This document shows, piece by piece, positions 16,825 through 26,016 of a stretch of 34,017 nucleotides of DNA; position 1 is the first letter of the stretch; every line of letters begins with the position of its first letter. Both the position numbers and the translations under genes were made by a program. The notes below the pieces were generated by a model, which saw only the letters and a program-made list of their open reading frames with translations, was not told where the DNA came from and did no database searches. This stretch comes from Oligoflexales bacterium. GTDB taxonomy: Bacteria; Bdellovibrionota_B; Oligoflexia; Oligoflexales; JAGOVF01. The DNA is taken from positions 1 through 34,017 of the forward strand of contig JAGOVF010000022.1 of the NCBI GenBank assembly GCA_018060885.1. Reading direction: 5' to 3'.

Positions 16825-18936
16825 ATGAATCTGTTTCTAGTAAGTCGAAATTTTTTAAGCTGTAAGCGAACCCTTAGCATCATTTATTTAATTATCACAA
16901 GTGCATGTTCGAAGTCGCCATCGCAGTATCAGAAACAGTTGCCACCAGCAGTGCAAGCGGCATTAACTCTTAGCTCTCAAGCCATCCCAAACAATGCTAC
17001 AAATCCAAATGGCGGCAAAACCACCGGCCGTTCTGAAAGAGAAGATGCTGAAACTGCGGCTGCTCGCACCAGAGAAAACAGCTCGAAGCCTATAATCTTA
17101 GGTGAAGGCGCAGCCGGTATTACGTTCAATACAACCCTACAAGAATCGCGCGAACTTTTGTCTGAAGAACTCATCATCGCAAAAGTTGACCCTTTTGAAC
17201 TACATGTGTACCCAGAATATATTGCGGTGCAATGGGATAAAGTCAGTACCCAAAAACCAGAAATGATCATTGTTTATTCTGGCTATCAAGGATTGCTTAA
17301 TCTTCCTGAAGCGGATGCAAATGCAGAAATTCGCATGGGAACTGAGCTAAGTAAGTATTTCACAAAGGAAGATCCGAGTGCATATGAGTTTTTTAATAGA
17401 CTGTACAGACATGCAAACGGGTTGGCTGCAAACTCTGATGAGAATTGCTTCTCAACTAGTGTTTGCAGAGAATTAGCAAGCCCTGAAGCTCGATCGATTA
17501 TTTATATGCTCGGATCATCTGTAGCTATCGCGGTCTCTGATGATGAAAGAAAAGCATTAAGTTTGGTGTTACTAACTTCCGATTACCCATTATTAAATTT
17601 TCGTGATCCAAATAAACTTCCAAATGATACCTACTTAACCACTGAAATCGACCTTGTTACAGGCAATCTAACAGATTCAGATATAGATACGCATATGGAG
17701 CTAGGCAATACTTATGGCAAGTTACCAGAAATATTAGTACCCTCTGAAAAACTTTTGCCTCGTATCGGCCCAGAAGCCTTTTATCTATCTTATCGTGGTG
17801 GTGCATTAAGCTATACACGTTCAAGTTTATCCAAAGATTATTTAATTCCTAAATCAGAAGAAATTCTGGAAGCTATCATTGTCACTCCCGCAGGAAACGA
17901 TGCGCACGATATCGGAATTACACTAAGTGGGAAATCTTATGTTATGCGATCATCAGGTTTAGTTGAGCCTAAGCGCCCCCGCTATACCTTGGCAGAAGGC
18001 GAGCCTATGCCATTGCCAGTGGGTACAAAATTTAATTCAGAAGGCTTCGATAAGGATCGCAATGTAAAAACAAATTTTGTGAGCTCTATTTCAGAAGCAG
18101 TCAACATCGCGATGCAGAAGAGCTTAGATGAGCGCGGACTTTTTGGTTCAAATATCGTTATGCTTCCCGCAACATCATCAGGACGTTATAGCTACGATCC
18201 CACAACACAATTTTGGGGTCAAACTGGTTATATCGATACTGATACTATGCGCGGATTGGTTTTTGAAGTGATGACAAGCTACAACGATATCACTGTGATT
18301 TATTCTGTGAGCCAAATCAATAATCCTTTCGATGGCTCATTGCTGCTCGAAAGAAGCCAAGATTTTGATTTTCAAAATGATACTTTATTGGGCTATTCCA
18401 TCGGTGAGTATGTTGAAATTAAAAATATTGATCGCGCAATAAACGAAGCAACTCTTACCACAAAATTCGGCAGCAAAAGAATTACATTTAATCCAAAACT
18501 AAGCTTGAAAAAAATGACTGTCGTCGCAGATACAGGTAAGGTCGTCGAATCTGTTGTTCATGTCGACGAAGCTTCCATGTCTGGACTTTCTCTGTATTTA
18601 AAACACGACAAAGACGATAGCTATCAAATTGTCAGTATCAGTGGCGCGGGCCTCAGTTCAAAAATTAAAAATCTTTGCCAAACTAGCAACGAATTTACGA
18701 GTAATGCTGCTCTAGAAACGGAAGCGACTTCTGGAACATCCCTGGATGATTTGCAATTTGGGATGTCACAAACTACTTTCTTAAAAATTCTAGACGCCGA
18801 AAACGATCCGACCTGCGCCTACTACACCCTAATTCATCCAGATGCCGTTATGAAAAATGACGTCTTCTATTTCCCGCACAAACAAGTCAAAGTAGTATTT
18901 TCCAATCGCGAGTTAAGCAGCGTTACAGTTTATTAA
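16825..18936 (+). CDS. Large lipoprotein of unknown function, first gene of a secreted-protein block
   Basis: 703 aa with an N-terminal lipoprotein signal (lipobox IITSAC, C28), then a low-complexity stretch rich in N, T, G, E, R to about residue 90. GITFNTTLQESRELL (~99-113) and LQFGMSQTTFLKIL (~646-659) resemble each other and the short SmpA/OmlA-like motif (beta strand, G/N-xT/S, then a helix). The last 60 residues end in a strand-rich part (VKVVFSNRELSSVTVY). The middle is beta-rich with few cysteines. No family is recognised. GGGAGG is eight bases upstream of the ATG. It is followed 24 bases later by the metalloprotease gene and by the barrel gene, so the three are likely one operon acting at the envelope. 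Confidence 0.85.
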   Translation: MNLFLVSRNFLSCKRTLSIIYLIITSACSKSPSQYQKQLPPAVQAALTLSSQAIPNNATNPNGGKTTGRSEREDAETAAARTRENSSKPIILGEGAAGITFNTTLQESRELLSEELIIAKVDPFELHVYPEYIAVQWDKVSTQKPEMIIVYSGYQGLLNLPEADANAEIRMGTELSKYFTKEDPSAYEFFNRLYRHANGLAANSDENCFSTSVCRELASPEARSIIYMLGSSVAIAVSDDERKALSLVLLTSDYPLLNFRDPNKLPNDTYLTTEIDLVTGNLTDSDIDTHMELGNTYGKLPEILVPSEKLLPRIGPEAFYLSYRGGALSYTRSSLSKDYLIPKSEEILEAIIVTPAGNDAHDIGITLSGKSYVMRSSGLVEPKRPRYTLAEGEPMPLPVGTKFNSEGFDKDRNVKTNFVSSISEAVNIAMQKSLDERGLFGSNIVMLPATSSGRYSYDPTTQFWGQTGYIDTDTMRGLVFEVMTSYNDITVIYSVSQINNPFDGSLLLERSQDFDFQNDTLLGYSIGEYVEIKNIDRAINEATLTTKFGSKRITFNPKLSLKKMTVVADTGKVVESVVHVDEASMSGLSLYLKHDKDDSYQIVSISGAGLSSKIKNLCQTSNEFTSNAALETEATSGTSLDDLQFGMSQTTFLKILDAENDPTCAYYTLIHPDAVMKNDVFYFPHKQVKVVFSNRELSSVTVY

Positions 18937-18960
18937 AAAATTAATTCGAGGAGCTTAAAG

Positions 18961-21900
18961 ATGAATATAAAAATGATTTTACTCATATTGTTAGTCTGCA
19001 TAAATTGCGCCAAAGAACGTGATGTCGAGCCAGCGCCTGCAGGAGACTTAGCGGACAAGCGCTTTTCTAAGTCGATCTTTACTGGAGACGCTACTGAAAA
19101 TCGAAATCGTAACAGCAGCCTCGGATTGACGTCATCAGATAAGAAGTGGCTTTTTAAAACAACCATCGTGAACACGACTGATAATGCGAGCATTGCCTTC
19201 ACCGGCTATCAAACTCAAATGATGCTAGGTAGTTTTGAATTTGAAAAAAACAATCTTACTTTCAATAACGCTCTTTCTCTCTATGGTGATGCCTTACAAG
19301 CTAATAAAAAAATGATCGCGAACTGGCCCATCACCCATTCGGAATATCGGCTAAAAGAGTCTGGCGGAGTCGTCACGAACATCGAAGAAGAAGACAACTA
19401 CATCTCTTGGAATGAGAAGAATTTTTTTAAAATTGACTTTGAAAAAGGAAAATTTGTTCTTGACTATATTTCGATGAATTACCCTAGAAAGTGTTTTACT
19501 TTCCCAAACGAAGTACGCATCCTCAGCGACGAAACAGTTGTCAGTTCCGAGCATATCGCTTTTACGATCGAGTCTGACGTAGCGTTTAATTTTAATGAAT
19601 GTTTAGATTTTCCGAACGTCCGAGAATACTTTAATGGCGAAAATTTCATGACTGTAAGCGTGCGCTTTTCGTTCAAACCTCTTGAAGAAATTGCATCTGT
19701 AGATTATCCAATTTACAAGTACGATGGCGAGTTTGACCCTTTAAATGGCAAGTACGGCTTTTTTAAAACAACCGTGGAAAAACCCGATCCACAAAATATG
19801 TACAAAAATGAATTTTTGATGAACCGCTGGAACCCAAACCGAGATAGTTTGAATCCACACATCATCTATTTTGCACCTGATTTTCCTTCAGAGTACCGCT
19901 GGGTTTACGAAGATCCTGAACAAGGTATTATTGCCAGAACAAATCAATTGTATGAACGCAATGGCATCAAAACACGCTTCGCTATTCAAGATGCTCCTGA
20001 AAATGTGCGCTTTGGAGATGTCGGAGTATCCTTCATTAAGTACGTTCCGGAACTTTCCTTGCACGCACCTCTTGGCTATGGACCTTCCGATGCCAATCCT
20101 TTAACCGGTGAAATCGTCGCAGCCAATACTGTGATGTGGGGTGGTCTACTTGAAAATTACATGAAACGTATCAAACAAGAGATAGCTTTAGACGAAGGTA
20201 CGGACAAGAACGTTCCAGGCACGAGGTATTTCAACTCTGATTTATACGCAAAAATGCGGGAAACTCTCAATAAAGATGAAGTTTACACTAAGGACGAACT
20301 CAATCAAGGCAGCTACCAAAAAAATTGGACCAAAACTGCAGATGCACTTAGACCAAAAACTTCTGCAGGTGAAGCTTTTGCCTTTTTACTACCTGAATTT
20401 ACTTTCAGTTATTATGGGTATTTGTATGCCTACCACGATGGCGACTTGGCCAGCGGTGCTACTGCGTTTCAAGCGCTAGACATTCAGCCCTTCTTTGATT
20501 ATCAGCGCTTTGATGAAGCAAAAGAATTAATGGCACCGTGGTCAAAAAAACCAATGGAAAAGGTCCTTCAAGAAGTTAAAAACGGAGTGAAAAATTATTT
20601 TACAAAAGAACTCATGAACTACAATAATAGCAGTCAATCTACAGTGTATGCGTTTGAATCTGCTCTCATCGATGCTGAGAAAGCACTCATCCAAGGCAAG
20701 TCAAGCAAGGAAATTTTAGACACCATATTCTATCGTGTTGCTATACATGAATTTGGCCACAATTTAGGACTGCGGCATAATTTTTACGGTTCTGTTGATG
20801 CAAAACACCACAGGCCTGCTATAAAAGGTCGCAAACAAACAACCTCTTCAGTTATGGATTATCGCGATTTGACGGACGAGCTCCATGATATCCATGATTG
20901 GGAGGCCTATGATGAAGCAGCTCTTGCCTACGCCTATAGCAGCGGCAAACGCGACTTAGCAGAAGAGCGCGGCACAACCTACCTTTACTGTACCGACGAA
21001 CATCGTTTGGTCAATGCGATGTGTGCAGCATTTGACCGCGGCACGACTCCAAGCGAAGTTGCACTGAGTATCATCAAACGGTATGAAGCGCGTTATTGGA
21101 TACGTAACTACCGTTTTGATCGACCCTATTGGTATACAGGATCTTACATTCAATCGATGTTTCAAGACATGTGGGATTTAAAAAAATTCTTAAAACTTTA
21201 TAACCACACCTATTCACTCACTGATGTGACAAGTAAGTTAAAAGATTCTAAATGGAAGCACCTCATCGACGAAAATTTGCTCGAAAGCCAAATCGTCGAA
21301 CCCATTAATGAAGATATGAAACGTGCGAACCTTTTAGTGGCCTCTTTCTACCATGCCTTGATTCAGCAAAAAGATGCCGATCGTCCATGGCTCGATGTTT
21401 ATGACGATTTTACCGGTGCTTTGGAATTAAAAGGGATTTTGTGGGACAAGGTCTACGCGCTGTTCTTTTTAATTGGCGACGCTGCTTTTCCTTATAGCAT
21501 TAACCAAGATATGAGTCCTGCAACTTATACGACTCTCTTCAACGACGGAAGTATTGGTAGTCAATTGCAAGAAATTTTTGAAAAGACCGTCGTAGAAAAA
21601 GTTGCTGCTCAACAGGGTTTTGAAAGTCTGGCTCGAGCTTTTTATACCCTAAACGCAAGTAGTTATGTCAATCGTATGAACGATGCTTCCTTAATAGAGC
21701 GTATACGCTTTTCCTGTTACCGCCCTGAGAGTTTGAAAAACATGCTCGGAATAGATTATGAAATGGAAGCAAGTCCAGGCAGCGATGAAGAAATTATTTT
21801 AGATGCAAAAATATTTCCTAACCAAATCCAACTTGCAAGCCAGCCGGATATCTACTTCAAAAATACTAAGGAGCGTATAGGTGTTGTTTACATCGATGGC

Positions 21901-22062
21901 GTTTACTATGTCGCCTTAGAATCTAAAAACTCCTACGCCTTTAGTATGATTGATGCCATTGAGCATTACCCAGCGGCAAAAGGCTATAAAAAGTCGGAGA
22001 TCGTCGAAATTTACAATATGTACAGTCAAGCAACTCGTGGCACTGTTTCAGAGTGCCAATAG
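18961..22062 (+). CDS. Large secreted zinc metalloprotease
   Basis: 1033 aa. H596, E597, H600 and H606 in HEFGHNLGLRH form the metzincin zinc motif HExxHxxGxxH, and SSVMDY (M632) is the Met-turn 26 residues after the last ligand. The overall form (N-terminal ~500 residues of beta-rich domain, protease core, long helical C-terminal part) resembles zinc-dependent metalloproteases of the large bacterial group with DUF5117-like regions, but I would not name the family. A short signal peptide is present; the Cys at 13 and 16 (LLVCINC) could be a lipid anchor though the box is poor. GAGGAGC precedes the ATG. It probably acts on proteins outside the cell or in the periplasm. It lies between a lipoprotein and a barrel gene. 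Confidence 0.9.
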   Translation: MNIKMILLILLVCINCAKERDVEPAPAGDLADKRFSKSIFTGDATENRNRNSSLGLTSSDKKWLFKTTIVNTTDNASIAFTGYQTQMMLGSFEFEKNNLTFNNALSLYGDALQANKKMIANWPITHSEYRLKESGGVVTNIEEEDNYISWNEKNFFKIDFEKGKFVLDYISMNYPRKCFTFPNEVRILSDETVVSSEHIAFTIESDVAFNFNECLDFPNVREYFNGENFMTVSVRFSFKPLEEIASVDYPIYKYDGEFDPLNGKYGFFKTTVEKPDPQNMYKNEFLMNRWNPNRDSLNPHIIYFAPDFPSEYRWVYEDPEQGIIARTNQLYERNGIKTRFAIQDAPENVRFGDVGVSFIKYVPELSLHAPLGYGPSDANPLTGEIVAANTVMWGGLLENYMKRIKQEIALDEGTDKNVPGTRYFNSDLYAKMRETLNKDEVYTKDELNQGSYQKNWTKTADALRPKTSAGEAFAFLLPEFTFSYYGYLYAYHDGDLASGATAFQALDIQPFFDYQRFDEAKELMAPWSKKPMEKVLQEVKNGVKNYFTKELMNYNNSSQSTVYAFESALIDAEKALIQGKSSKEILDTIFYRVAIHEFGHNLGLRHNFYGSVDAKHHRPAIKGRKQTTSSVMDYRDLTDELHDIHDWEAYDEAALAYAYSSGKRDLAEERGTTYLYCTDEHRLVNAMCAAFDRGTTPSEVALSIIKRYEARYWIRNYRFDRPYWYTGSYIQSMFQDMWDLKKFLKLYNHTYSLTDVTSKLKDSKWKHLIDENLLESQIVEPINEDMKRANLLVASFYHALIQQKDADRPWLDVYDDFTGALELKGILWDKVYALFFLIGDAAFPYSINQDMSPATYTTLFNDGSIGSQLQEIFEKTVVEKVAAQQGFESLARAFYTLNASSYVNRMNDASLIERIRFSCYRPESLKNMLGIDYEMEASPGSDEEIILDAKIFPNQIQLASQPDIYFKNTKERIGVVYIDGVYYVALESKNSYAFSMIDAIEHYPAAKGYKKSEIVEIYNMYSQATRGTVSECQ

Positions 22063-22085
22063 GGCAACACTCTAAAGAGGTTTGA

Positions 22086-23024
22086 ATGTTTGATATCTTA
22101 AAACAAAGAAGGCATTTTTTTTACTGTGCTTGTTTAGTTTTCTCTCATTTTATTTGTTCAGGATTAGCTCAAGGAGCTGATCCTGTATCAAAAGCAAAAG
22201 CTAGTAAGCTTACTAGCATTAAAGTGGCAGATTCTAAGAGCGAAAAGGTTACTAGTATTTCAATAAATGCTAGCCATTTTTTTGGAATGCAAGATGATAT
22301 TGAACCTGAAACCTCTGTGGAAGTTGACACAAGTTTCCGATTTTCAGAATCTCATAGAATGGGGCTTAATCTTTCAGCAGTCAAATATTATGACATTCCA
22401 AAAGGTGAAGAAGAATGGCTACTAGCTGATCCGAACCTAAACTACCGCTATACAATAATTTCGCAAGAAACTTGGAAAAATAGTAAGTTTGGTCCGACTT
22501 TAGCTCTTGCGTCGGGCTTAAGTATACCTGTCTCCGAAAGTTCTCGAATCAATGACATAATCACACGTTTGGGCTTGTCACTTCCAATAGAATATAAAGC
22601 CGAGAGCCAAAACTTATTTTTAAGCCTGACACCACGCTTTCTTTACTATTTTAATCGTTACAAGACCGCTCCTACAGAAATTGGTGACGATGGCGGCCAG
22701 CCTCTAAGGAAAACTAATGTTGGGGTCGCTGGATTAATTTCTTGGCAAGCGCTTAAATTTTTAACTTTCGATATTTTTGGACGCTATAGCCAAATACGCT
22801 TTGAATCTATAGAGCTGGCAAATAGGATTAACAATAGCGAAATTCTTCCGGTTCAGCATTTTTATACTTTTGATCTATCTTTAGCTGTAAAGTTAGAAGA
22901 ACAAGCAAAAATTCGTTTTGGTTACACAAAAGAAGATCCAGTTGAACAAAACGGCGGCGTAAAGATTGTAGCCTATGACGAACTTACAGCGAAAATCTAC
23001 GCCGGCGCCGAACTAGCTTTTTAA
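22086..23024 (+). CDS. Outer-membrane beta-barrel protein
   Basis: 312 aa. An N-terminal export signal (MFDILKQRRHFFYCACLVFSHFICSGLAQG, cleavage probably near AQG|A) is followed by alternating polar/hydrophobic strands with many tyrosines and phenylalanines and a C-terminal phenylalanine (AELAF), the usual outer-membrane insertion signal. Segments such as PTLALASGLSIPVSES, FLSLTPRFLYYF, LTFDIFGRYSQIRF and KIRFGYTKED look like barrel strands. It resembles uncharacterised outer-membrane proteins with an MltA-free, about 10-12-strand layout, but the strand count is a guess. AGAGG precedes the ATG and it follows the protease gene by 23 bases. It may help present or export its neighbours. It ends three bases from a converging gene. 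Confidence 0.8.
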   Translation: MFDILKQRRHFFYCACLVFSHFICSGLAQGADPVSKAKASKLTSIKVADSKSEKVTSISINASHFFGMQDDIEPETSVEVDTSFRFSESHRMGLNLSAVKYYDIPKGEEEWLLADPNLNYRYTIISQETWKNSKFGPTLALASGLSIPVSESSRINDIITRLGLSLPIEYKAESQNLFLSLTPRFLYYFNRYKTAPTEIGDDGGQPLRKTNVGVAGLISWQALKFLTFDIFGRYSQIRFESIELANRINNSEILPVQHFYTFDLSLAVKLEEQAKIRFGYTKEDPVEQNGGVKIVAYDELTAKIYAGAELAF

Positions 23025-23027
23025 GCC

Positions 23028-23447
23028 TTAAAAGAATATTTTCAGATCCGGATATGTGACGAAGTATTTTCTCAAGCCAAAATGTTTGCATTGCACGTCA
23101 TTTTGACTATATTTCGTTGTATCGACCTTAACACAGCCTTTGCGCGCTTCTTCGCAGGTGTTAACGACCTTGACATCCGAAGAAAGAATTTTATTAAATT
23201 TATCGAGTTTAACTTTCAGTGAGCTGAAACTAGGACCATAAAGAAAGCTTTTCACCACTTCACCTTGAGACTTAAATTGCCAAATACCAGCTATTGCAAG
23301 CGGTGCACAAGTTCCTAGTTGCTCTATAGCGCTCTGATCCTTCTCAGACATATTTGCTTTTAAAGCTGTATTTTCTGATAGCTGACCACAAGCAGAAATT
23401 GCTAATAAACTAAACCCAAGCAAAATTTTATAGAAAACCGAATTCAT
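23028..23447 (-). CDS. Small lipoprotein of unknown function
   Basis: 139 aa with a lipoprotein signal ending in lipobox AISAC (C20). The mature protein has five further cysteines (in GTCAP, NTCEEARKGC, and VQCKHF and one more), consistent with disulfides in the envelope. The C-terminus (RKYFVTYPDLKIFF) is aromatic-rich. AAAGGAG lies six bases before the ATG. No family is recognised. It is transcribed toward the barrel gene and ends three bases from it with no hairpin visible, so the two transcripts probably overlap. Confidence 0.8.
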   Translation of the reverse strand: MNSVFYKILLGFSLLAISACGQLSENTALKANMSEKDQSAIEQLGTCAPLAIAGIWQFKSQGEVVKSFLYGPSFSSLKVKLDKFNKILSSDVKVVNTCEEARKGCVKVDTTKYSQNDVQCKHFGLRKYFVTYPDLKIFF

Positions 23448-23666
23448 AATAACTCCTTTATGAAAGTAAAAAATGTCCGCTTGGAATATGTCTAGAACTA
23501 ATTATTGTCAATAGGGACATAGGAAAAAACTATCTAGGTAAAAATATCTGAATAAATACTAATAAATTTCGCTCTTTAATTCCGATCCCTTGCAAGTCAA
23601 ACTCATAAATTTAAATGTTATAATCTTAGATGCGAACACAACTCACCCCCACAATTAGGGAAAACT

Positions 23667-24707
23667 ATGAGCCTCACAAAACAAATATTTCTATTATGCG
23701 GCTTAATTAGCCTTAGCGCCTGCGGAAAAAAAGACGAAAAAGATCCAGATGATGGAAAAAAAATCATCATAGTTGGAGATGGAGAAAAGAAAGAACCTAA
23801 ACCTGTAATAGATGTAGGCGATGGAAATTCCACCGGAGCCGACATTACAGCGTTTCTAACAGATAAAGACTTTAGTCTCACTAATTCTCTTAGGCTTCCT
23901 GAGGAATATGTCAGAAGTATTAATTGGCGAGCGAAACTACAGAGTGAGTTTTATGACTCGAGTCTAAATCTTACTGCAGAACAAAGATCGGAATCTGAAA
24001 CCGAAGAGTGCCTTTCTCTGCCAACAGAAAACATTCAGTTTAAAGGCGAAGGCGATGCTTTAATAATTACCCAGGCTGTCTCAAAATCCTGCGACTTAAC
24101 AAAAATAGACAAATATAAGAACTTCGACCGCTATGAAACCCTCATTACTCAGCGCAAAATAGAAATGTTAATCTGCGAAAATCAGGACTTTTCTGCTGTG
24201 ACAAATCAATCAACATTCGAAGCGGCTTTAAAAAATGTCGCAAAAAATTGTGAAAATTATAAATCTCTTAGCAATAGTGATATGAATTTGCTCATTCTCA
24301 TTGATGGCGTCATTTCTAATTCCGATACTCAAGTTAAATACCATAGAGCAGTTAGGACTAGAAGATCTGCGCCTGATGGCTCACCTTGTTCCTTCCAAAT
24401 CACCAATGCAAATATGAAGCTAGTTGGCCTTTGCCGTGAACAAGAAATGGATGACTTAGTCACTTCATCTGAAATTATCGATGGAAAAGAGCAAGTGTGG
24501 CAAAACGAAGTTCCTGGACAAATCATGAGCCAAGTAACTTATAAAGATACTATTACTGAAGACAAAACTAGCCCCTGGTATCTATCTGGCAGTGTAGACA
24601 TACGTCTCAATGATTGGCAGGCGCAGCATGAATTCAATGAATACACAGCTCCAGTGCTAAGTTTTAATAGTAATGGTAAAGTTCTAAATATCGATCTAGG
24701 ACAATGA
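23667..24707 (+). CDS. Lipoprotein of unknown function
   Basis: 346 aa. Signal peptide with lipobox SLSAC (C19), then a charged linker rich in K, D, E and G (KKDEKDPDDGKK) typical of outer-membrane lipoproteins, then a mixed fold. Cysteines are scattered (ECLSL, KSCDL, ICENQ, NCENY, SPCSF, LCREQ), suggesting disulfides. GGGA lies several bases before the ATG. I recognise no domain. It is divergent from the 23028 lipoprotein gene and converges on 24729-25223 with only 21 bases between stops; a short CGGAG/CTCCG pair spans that gap but is too weak to call a terminator. Confidence 0.8.
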   Translation: MSLTKQIFLLCGLISLSACGKKDEKDPDDGKKIIIVGDGEKKEPKPVIDVGDGNSTGADITAFLTDKDFSLTNSLRLPEEYVRSINWRAKLQSEFYDSSLNLTAEQRSESETEECLSLPTENIQFKGEGDALIITQAVSKSCDLTKIDKYKNFDRYETLITQRKIEMLICENQDFSAVTNQSTFEAALKNVAKNCENYKSLSNSDMNLLILIDGVISNSDTQVKYHRAVRTRRSAPDGSPCSFQITNANMKLVGLCREQEMDDLVTSSEIIDGKEQVWQNEVPGQIMSQVTYKDTITEDKTSPWYLSGSVDIRLNDWQAQHEFNEYTAPVLSFNSNGKVLNIDLGQ

Positions 24708-24728
24708 ATCTGCGGAGCAATTTTCTAC

Positions 24729-25223
24729 TTACTCCGATATTGAAGTCTTCAAGATATATTCACCCTGTAAAGCATCTCCAAATTCGGAGCATGATGCATC
24801 ATTTGACACTGTCAAAATAATATCTTGCTTACTCAGAAAAAATTTACACTCACTAAATGGCGAGTCAAATGTTATACGGTCATCAATTATTTCAAGACCA
24901 TTGTTTGAAAGTTTTAACACGTTCGACCACATTTCTTGATTAAATAATTCTGCAGCAATATTGTATGTATTATCAGGATTTCTATATAGCTGCCAACTAG
25001 AGCCTCTTCTACTAAATCTGCCACTCCAATCATTCACTGTATTTTGTTCTTGCGGGACAAGTTTCTTTCGTGTTTTTTCTTCATCAGCTACTTCTACGTC
25101 AGGAATAGGTGGATGAGCATTTTCTTTTATTAATGTACAGGAGATAAGAATCAAATTTGTAAATAAGATCGAAGTTGTCATAAAAGGAAGTATTTTTCTA
25201 GATGTACTACAAATATTTATCAT
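24729..25223 (-). CDS. Small lipoprotein with a C-terminal domain shared with its neighbour
   Basis: 164 aa. The hydrophobic N-terminus ends in lipobox LILISC (C29). Two methionines could start it (25223 or 25181); the longer form has GGG just upstream, and neither has a good site. Residues 33-55 are a polar linker. The mature part has a beta pattern ending ECKFFL...SNDASC...LQGEYILK. The neighbouring 25250-25948 product has the same pattern at its end. It is last in a minus-strand run with 25250 and perhaps 26017 and 27640. Function unknown. Confidence 0.75.
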   Translation of the reverse strand: MINICSTSRKILPFMTTSILFTNLILISCTLIKENAHPPIPDVEVADEEKTRKKLVPQEQNTVNDWSGRFSRRGSSWQLYRNPDNTYNIAAELFNQEMWSNVLKLSNNGLEIIDDRITFDSPFSECKFFLSKQDIILTVSNDASCSEFGDALQGEYILKTSISE

Positions 25224-25249
25224 TGTTTTTACCCAAAATTTATATTGTT

Positions 25250-25948
25250 TTAGTTACGCTGATAAACCGCCTTTAATCTGTCTAAAGCGCCACATTTAGC
25301 AGTGGTATTAACATGCAAATTGTTACCTATTTTCTTTAATAATAAAAAACAATTGCTAACAGGAGTTAAAAATTTCACCTCAATGCCATCAGAATTGCCA
25401 GTTGATTTCATTTGACCGATAGAATTAAAGTTTTCTGAGCTTTTAAACGTAAGTTCTAGATTAAAAGAAATAGGACTTTTCTTTTCTACTTTCCATTCGG
25501 CATATGGAGAAGAAAATATTCCTGATATATCGACGGCCTTTTCTATCAAAGTGCCATTTTCGTCAACCTTTATAAATTGACTAACTCCGACGCTAATACA
25601 ATTGACCAGATTTGATACATTTTCAAACAATTGAGAGTTATGCTTCGTTTGAATAAAAAGATATGCAAGGTCAACGGGAGCGTTGTTTATAAAGATTTCT
25701 TTTCTAATATTACCTATATCTATCTTGAAATCTTTAACTTCGATTTTTTTAACTTGATATTTATTCAGGGTATTGCCTTCATTTCCGATACTACACGGCT
25801 CACAATAATCAATGACTTCTGCACCAACTTTAATCAACGCTATTGCAGATTCAGCTACAGTGTTATCGATAATTTGACACTGATCAGCTGCCAATTGCTT
25901 TGAAAGGCAGAAAATAAATACAAAGTAAAAGTATGCTCTATAAATCAT
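25250..25948 (-). CDS. Secreted protein with a C-terminal domain like its neighbour
   Basis: 232 aa. A signal peptide (MIYRAYFYFVFIFCLSKQLAA|DQC) with no lipobox implies the periplasm or exterior. The mature N-terminus has DQCQ and CEPC and continues with a beta-rich part; a CEPC pair could be a disulfide or metal site. The C-terminal ~80 residues end NCFLLL...NTTAKC...LKAVYQ, similar to the 24729-25223 lipoprotein. GGAT is upstream of the ATG, moderate. Low-complexity base composition (very AT-rich) matches its neighbours. Function unknown. Confidence 0.75.
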   Translation of the reverse strand: MIYRAYFYFVFIFCLSKQLAADQCQIIDNTVAESAIALIKVGAEVIDYCEPCSIGNEGNTLNKYQVKKIEVKDFKIDIGNIRKEIFINNAPVDLAYLFIQTKHNSQLFENVSNLVNCISVGVSQFIKVDENGTLIEKAVDISGIFSSPYAEWKVEKKSPISFNLELTFKSSENFNSIGQMKSTGNSDGIEVKFLTPVSNCFLLLKKIGNNLHVNTTAKCGALDRLKAVYQRN

Positions 25949-26016
25949 TTGCTTTTATCCAATCAAAATTAAAATAATAGTAGAAATATTGTAAAAGATG
26001 TATGTGACATTCACTT

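Noticed and set aside
24713..24736. CGGAG/CTCCG pair between converging genes
   Set aside because: Five-base arms and a 14-base loop without a T run; too weak for a terminator.
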